NCBI RefSeq assembly: GCF_004353505.1
Contig: NZ_SMNQ01000001.1
Span: 682,001-746,000, forward strand
Origin: Streptomyces sp. WAC05374
Lineage (GTDB): Bacteria; Actinomycetota; Actinomycetes; Streptomycetales; Streptomycetaceae
Reading direction: 5' to 3'
DNA: 64,000 nucleotides
The stretch's first letter is position 1, and each line of letters starts with the position of its first letter. The notes under the pieces are model-generated. The model had not been told where the DNA came from. It saw only the letters and a program-made list of their open reading frames with translations, and ran no database searches. Positions 58,655-64,000 of the stretch are shown piece after piece. The position numbers were made by a program, and so were the translations under genes.

Positions 58655-60802
58655 TCACGGCCTCTCCGGCTCCTGGGTCAGGCGGGCGAAGTCGGTGACG
58701 ACCGGGACGAGTTCGCCCCGCTGCCACAGGGGGAGCTGGTCGCGGTGGTGCGGGTCACCCGGCATGCCACGGGTGCCCAGCGGGACGACCCAGAGGCTGT
58801 TGTCGCGGTGGGAGAGGTCCCAGACGTAACGGGCGGACGGGCCGCGGGAGCTGAGGTGGGTGACCCCGGGCGTGCTGGAGGTGGCCAGGACGCAGTCGTG
58901 GTCGCCGCCTACTCCGGGCCAGTGCTCCTCCCGGCCGGCGGGCAGGGCCCGGCAGGGGGCGAGGCGGTGGAGGCCGCCCCAGGGGACGGGTTCGGCCGCG
59001 GCGGCCTCGGCCAGGGCGGCGCGGACGACGGCCGGGACGTCGAGCCCCGGGAGCCGGTCGGTGGTCAGCAGGGTCTCCAGGGCGAAGGCGACCTTGGCGG
59101 TGAGCGTCAGCCAGGGGGCGAACACCGCGGGGTACGACAGCGGCGCGGCGAGGTCCTTCAGCGCGGGTGCCGCCGCGATCCGGCGGGTGACGGCCGAGCG
59201 CAGCCGCGCGTAGTCCGCCGCCTCGACACTGTCGGCGTCCATGTGGAGGTCCCAGGACAGCAGGCGCCGCCTCAGCCGCTCCGACGCGGGGTCCAGCCCC
59301 TCCAGTCCGGCCACCTGCGCCAGAAGGGGCTTGGCGGCCGCGAGGTGGGTGTCCATGTGGATGGCCGTCAGTTCGTGGGCCGTCCACTCCTCGGACCGGC
59401 GCAGCAGGGTCTCGATGCGGGCGGCGCGGTGGGGCGGCGCGAACTCCACGCCCAGCGGGGTCGCGATGCCACGGGCGTTGGCCATCACGGCCACCCCGTC
59501 GACCTCGGCGCGGGGGGTGTCGTGGCGCCCCCGCCAGGCGTGTCCGGGCAGCCAGGCGGGCACGACGCGCAGGCGGTTGTCGCGGTGCCGGACGGGGACG
59601 TACCCGGCCACGCGGTGGAGCAGCTCCCCGGCGGTGTCGGCGGCGTGCACGACGTTGACCGGCTCGATCCAGCCGTCGAGCGCTCGGTCCACGTCCGCCA
59701 CCGTGCGGGCCCGCATGAGGGCGGGGATCACGGCGAACCCCAGGTCGGCGGTGACCCGTGGCGGGTAGCGCAGACTGATCCCCGAGGCCCCCGGCAGCCC
59801 GGCCGCGCCGGACAGGTCGCACGGGTCCGACGGGTCCTGGTTGGACGGGTCCTGGTCCGGCCGCCCGGCCGTGCCGGACGGTTCGGGCGCCTCGTCGGGG
59901 CCGCCGATGACGACCGGACCGCGTTCCGTCTCGATCACTTCGATCTCGACCGGTTCGCCGCCCGCGACCTCTATGGTCTCCCGGTGGTGGACCGCCGGCC
60001 GCCACCCGTCGGGGCCCAGGGCCTCGACGCCGCCGTCCGTCCGGCGCAGCCGCTCCCGGTACAGGTCGTGATAGTCGGACATGGCGTTGGTGATGGCCCA
60101 GGCCACGCCTCCGGTGTGGCCGAAGTGGGCGACGCCGGGGACGCCGGGGACGGCGAAGCCCACGACGTCGTACTCGGGGCAGGACAGGTGGATCTGCTGG
60201 TAGAAACCCGGGTCCTGGATGAAGCGGTGGGGGTCGCCCGCGATGAGCGGCGCACCGGTGGCGGTGCGTTCGCCCGAGACCATCCAGCCGTTCGACCCGG
60301 CGGTGCCCGGGTCGTCGGTGGCGAACAGCTCGATGGCGTCGTCACCGAGCCGGCGGGCGACCTCCTCGCGCCACAGCTTGGTCGGGAAGCCCGCGAAGAG
60401 GATGTGGTGGGCCAGCCAGACGCCCAGCGGCGTCCACGGCTCCCAGGGCCGGGGCTCCAGTCCGGTGGCGGCGAACTCCGGGGCCGCCGAGGCGCCGCGT
60501 ACGAGAGCCGCGTTGACGCCGTCGACGTACGCGGACACCCAGGCGGCGGTGGGCTCGTCGAGGTTCTCGAAGCACCGGCGGGCGGTGTCGTCGAGCCGGG
60601 CGCGGCGGGCGAGCCGGTCCCAGGAGAGGGCGTCCTCGCCGAGGAAGGAGGCGGTGGTGCCCTGGGAGCGGTGCCGCTCCACCTCGATCTGCCAGGCGCG
60701 GTCGAGCGCGGCGTTCTCGCCCTGACCGCGGGCGAGTTGCAGAGCGTCGGACGCCCTGAGGTGGGGAATGCCCCAGGCGTCCCGATACGTCGTCACCGTC
60801 AC
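58655..60802 (-). CDS. Penicillin acylase-family Ntn hydrolase
   Basis: GTG at 60802 (VTVTTYRDAWGIPHLRASD) gives 715 residues. The alpha part is about 1-169; the autoprocessing site precedes Ser170 in GTAGSNGWMVSGE, which becomes the N-terminal nucleophile of the beta chain. The oxyanion and substrate motifs are GVPGVAHFGHTGGVAWAITNAMSDYHDLYRERL, and the C-terminal region ends SHRDNSLWVVPLG. An Asp/Pro/Ser/Gln-rich loop (DQDPSNQDPSDPCD) is inserted mid-beta chain. There is no signal peptide, unlike exported acylases. The gene is divergent from an isochorismatase across an iron box 39 bases upstream, so it is probably made under iron limitation. Confidence 0.92.
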   Translation of the reverse strand: MTVTTYRDAWGIPHLRASDALQLARGQGENAALDRAWQIEVERHRSQGTTASFLGEDALSWDRLARRARLDDTARRCFENLDEPTAAWVSAYVDGVNAALVRGASAAPEFAATGLEPRPWEPWTPLGVWLAHHILFAGFPTKLWREEVARRLGDDAIELFATDDPGTAGSNGWMVSGERTATGAPLIAGDPHRFIQDPGFYQQIHLSCPEYDVVGFAVPGVPGVAHFGHTGGVAWAITNAMSDYHDLYRERLRRTDGGVEALGPDGWRPAVHHRETIEVAGGEPVEIEVIETERGPVVIGGPDEAPEPSGTAGRPDQDPSNQDPSDPCDLSGAAGLPGASGISLRYPPRVTADLGFAVIPALMRARTVADVDRALDGWIEPVNVVHAADTAGELLHRVAGYVPVRHRDNRLRVVPAWLPGHAWRGRHDTPRAEVDGVAVMANARGIATPLGVEFAPPHRAARIETLLRRSEEWTAHELTAIHMDTHLAAAKPLLAQVAGLEGLDPASERLRRRLLSWDLHMDADSVEAADYARLRSAVTRRIAAAPALKDLAAPLSYPAVFAPWLTLTAKVAFALETLLTTDRLPGLDVPAVVRAALAEAAAAEPVPWGGLHRLAPCRALPAGREEHWPGVGGDHDCVLATSSTPGVTHLSSRGPSARYVWDLSHRDNSLWVVPLGTRGMPGDPHHRDQLPLWQRGELVPVVTDFARLTQEPERP

Positions 60803-60840
60803 TTCTCTCTCCGCCTCTTCCCGCCCACATACACGTGAGC

Positions 60841-60859
60841 TTAGGTTAGCCTGACCTAA
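60841..60859. promoter_or_regulatory. Iron box (DmdR/IdeR/DtxR operator)
   Basis: TTAGGTTAGCCTGACCTAA matches the 19-bp DtxR-family iron box (dyad TTAGGTTAG/CTAACCTAA) with one arm mismatch. It lies 39 bases upstream of the acylase start and 54 bases upstream of the isochorismatase start, so one site can repress both when iron is plentiful. Confidence 0.88.
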
Positions 60860-60912
60860 CCATATGCCCTAAGCTGAGCGCCGCGGACGTCCGTCAGGGG
60901 AGGAGACCATTC

Positions 60913-61569
60913 ATGGGCTTGCCGGTCATCGGGGCCTATCCCATGCCCGACCGCTCCACACTCCCCGCCTCCTCCGTCCCCTGGACCGTCGACCCGGCGC
61001 GCGCCGCGCTGCTCGTCCACGACATGCAGAACCACTTCGTGCGGGCGTTCCCGGCGGGCCGCTCGCCCGTGGTGGAGCTGGTCGACAACATCGCCGCGCT
61101 CCGCGAACTCGCTCGCACCCTGGGCATGCCGGTGGTCTTCAGCGCCGAACCGGCCGCGCAGGAGCCGGGCCGGCGCGGCCTGCTCGCCGACGTCTGGGGC
61201 CCGGGCATCGGCGACGGGTCCGACGCCGCCGCGATCGTGGCCCCGCTGACACCACGCCCCGGTGAGCACCTGCTGGCCAACGTGCGCCACAACGCCTTCC
61301 TCCGCAGCCACCTCGGCAGACTGCTGAGGTCCCAAGGGCGCGACCAGCTCATCGTCTGCGGGGTGTACGCCCACCTCGGCGTCCTGCTGACCGCGGCGGA
61401 CGCCTTCATGAACGACATCCAGCCCTTCGTCGTCGCCGACGCGGTGGCCGACTTCTCCGCCGAGGAGCACTCCATGGCCCTGCGGTGGGCCGCGCGCAGC
61501 GGCGTCGTGTGCACCACCGACGGGTTGCTGCGCGACCTGGCGGCCGGCCGCCCCGCGGAGGGGGCCTGA
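60913..61569 (+). CDS. Isochorismatase (EntB/DhbB/PhzD type)
   Basis: ATG at 60913 with GGGGAGGAG upstream gives 218 residues. The start MGLPVIGAYPMPDRSTLPASSVPW is typical of stand-alone isochorismatases. The catalytic Asp is in LLVHDMQNHFV, the usual basic residue position reads LANVRHNAFLRS (Arg, where siderophore enzymes often have Lys), and the active-site loop is VCGVYAHLGVLLTA. It converts isochorismate to 2,3-dihydro-2,3-dihydroxybenzoate and pyruvate. No aryl-carrier domain or dhbA/E genes are present here. The iron box links it to catechol siderophore supply. Confidence 0.9.
   Translation: MGLPVIGAYPMPDRSTLPASSVPWTVDPARAALLVHDMQNHFVRAFPAGRSPVVELVDNIAALRELARTLGMPVVFSAEPAAQEPGRRGLLADVWGPGIGDGSDAAAIVAPLTPRPGEHLLANVRHNAFLRSHLGRLLRSQGRDQLIVCGVYAHLGVLLTAADAFMNDIQPFVVADAVADFSAEEHSMALRWAARSGVVCTTDGLLRDLAAGRPAEGA

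Positions 61570-64000
<2,431 letters not shown>

Overview
The window is high-GC actinobacterial chromosome and almost certainly comes from Streptomyces or a close relative. The evidence is strong third-position G/C, many GTG starts and GTGA/ATGA stop-start overlaps, a WhiB-like protein, an AmfS/SapB-type class III lanthipeptide locus with its RamR-like regulator, a large SpoIIE-type phosphatase, a DmdR/IdeR-type iron box, and actinobacterial c-di-AMP and cobalamin riboswitches. No rRNA, tRNA, CRISPR array, insertion sequence or replication origin was seen.

Layout. 1-2350 (minus) is a tightly coupled operon of two duplicated small single-cysteine peptides followed by three uncharacterised proteins, two of them paralogs; it looks like an undescribed peptide system. 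2618-8391 holds a repeat-rich membrane protein, a GH15 glycosidase and a glycosyltransferase. 8404-13734 (minus) is a membrane GGDEF-EAL protein read in frame into an alpha-oxoamine-synthase-like PLP enzyme and followed by a methyltransferase; the signalling part carries a frameshift. 13826-17206 is a TetR regulator, an MHS transporter and AnmK. 17288-24596 has a Wbl protein, a lipoprotein-type class E sortase, a P450/hydrolase pair opposite a HpnR-like radical SAM enzyme, and an MMPL transporter. 24701-34842 has a secreted S1 protease, a SpoIIE phosphatase, two HTH regulators, a purine permease, a riboswitch-controlled LysM/transglycosylase and an amidase.

34867-35390 is decayed sequence. 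35392-42828 is a small zinc-ribbon protein followed by the class III lanthipeptide locus (LanKC, a 38-residue precursor, two ABC half-transporters, a convergent LuxR-type regulator). 42941-45972 is the conserved actinobacterial block spermidine synthase-like/DUF350/DUF4247/DUF2617. 46109-48259 has a putative DNA glycosylase and a GMC oxidoreductase. 48545-52219 is a sulfur-flavoured block: an Rrf2 regulator, a frameshifted TauE/SafE exporter, a 25-codon ORF, an SfnB/DszC-like flavoenzyme and a FhuF-like Fe-S protein. 52480-55653 is a cobalamin-riboswitch-controlled ABC uptake system. 55852-58641 has an MpaB/Lcp-type oxygenase, a CDF metal exporter and its ArsR regulator. 58655-61569 is a penicillin-acylase-family Ntn hydrolase divergent from an isochorismatase across one iron box. 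61636 to the end is argC-argJ-argB.

The most interesting elements are the duplicated-peptide operon, the c-di-GMP/PLP-enzyme fusion, the unusual lanthipeptide core, and the iron-box acylase/isochorismatase pair. The two frameshifts (near 12470 and 49323) may be real or may be sequence errors.
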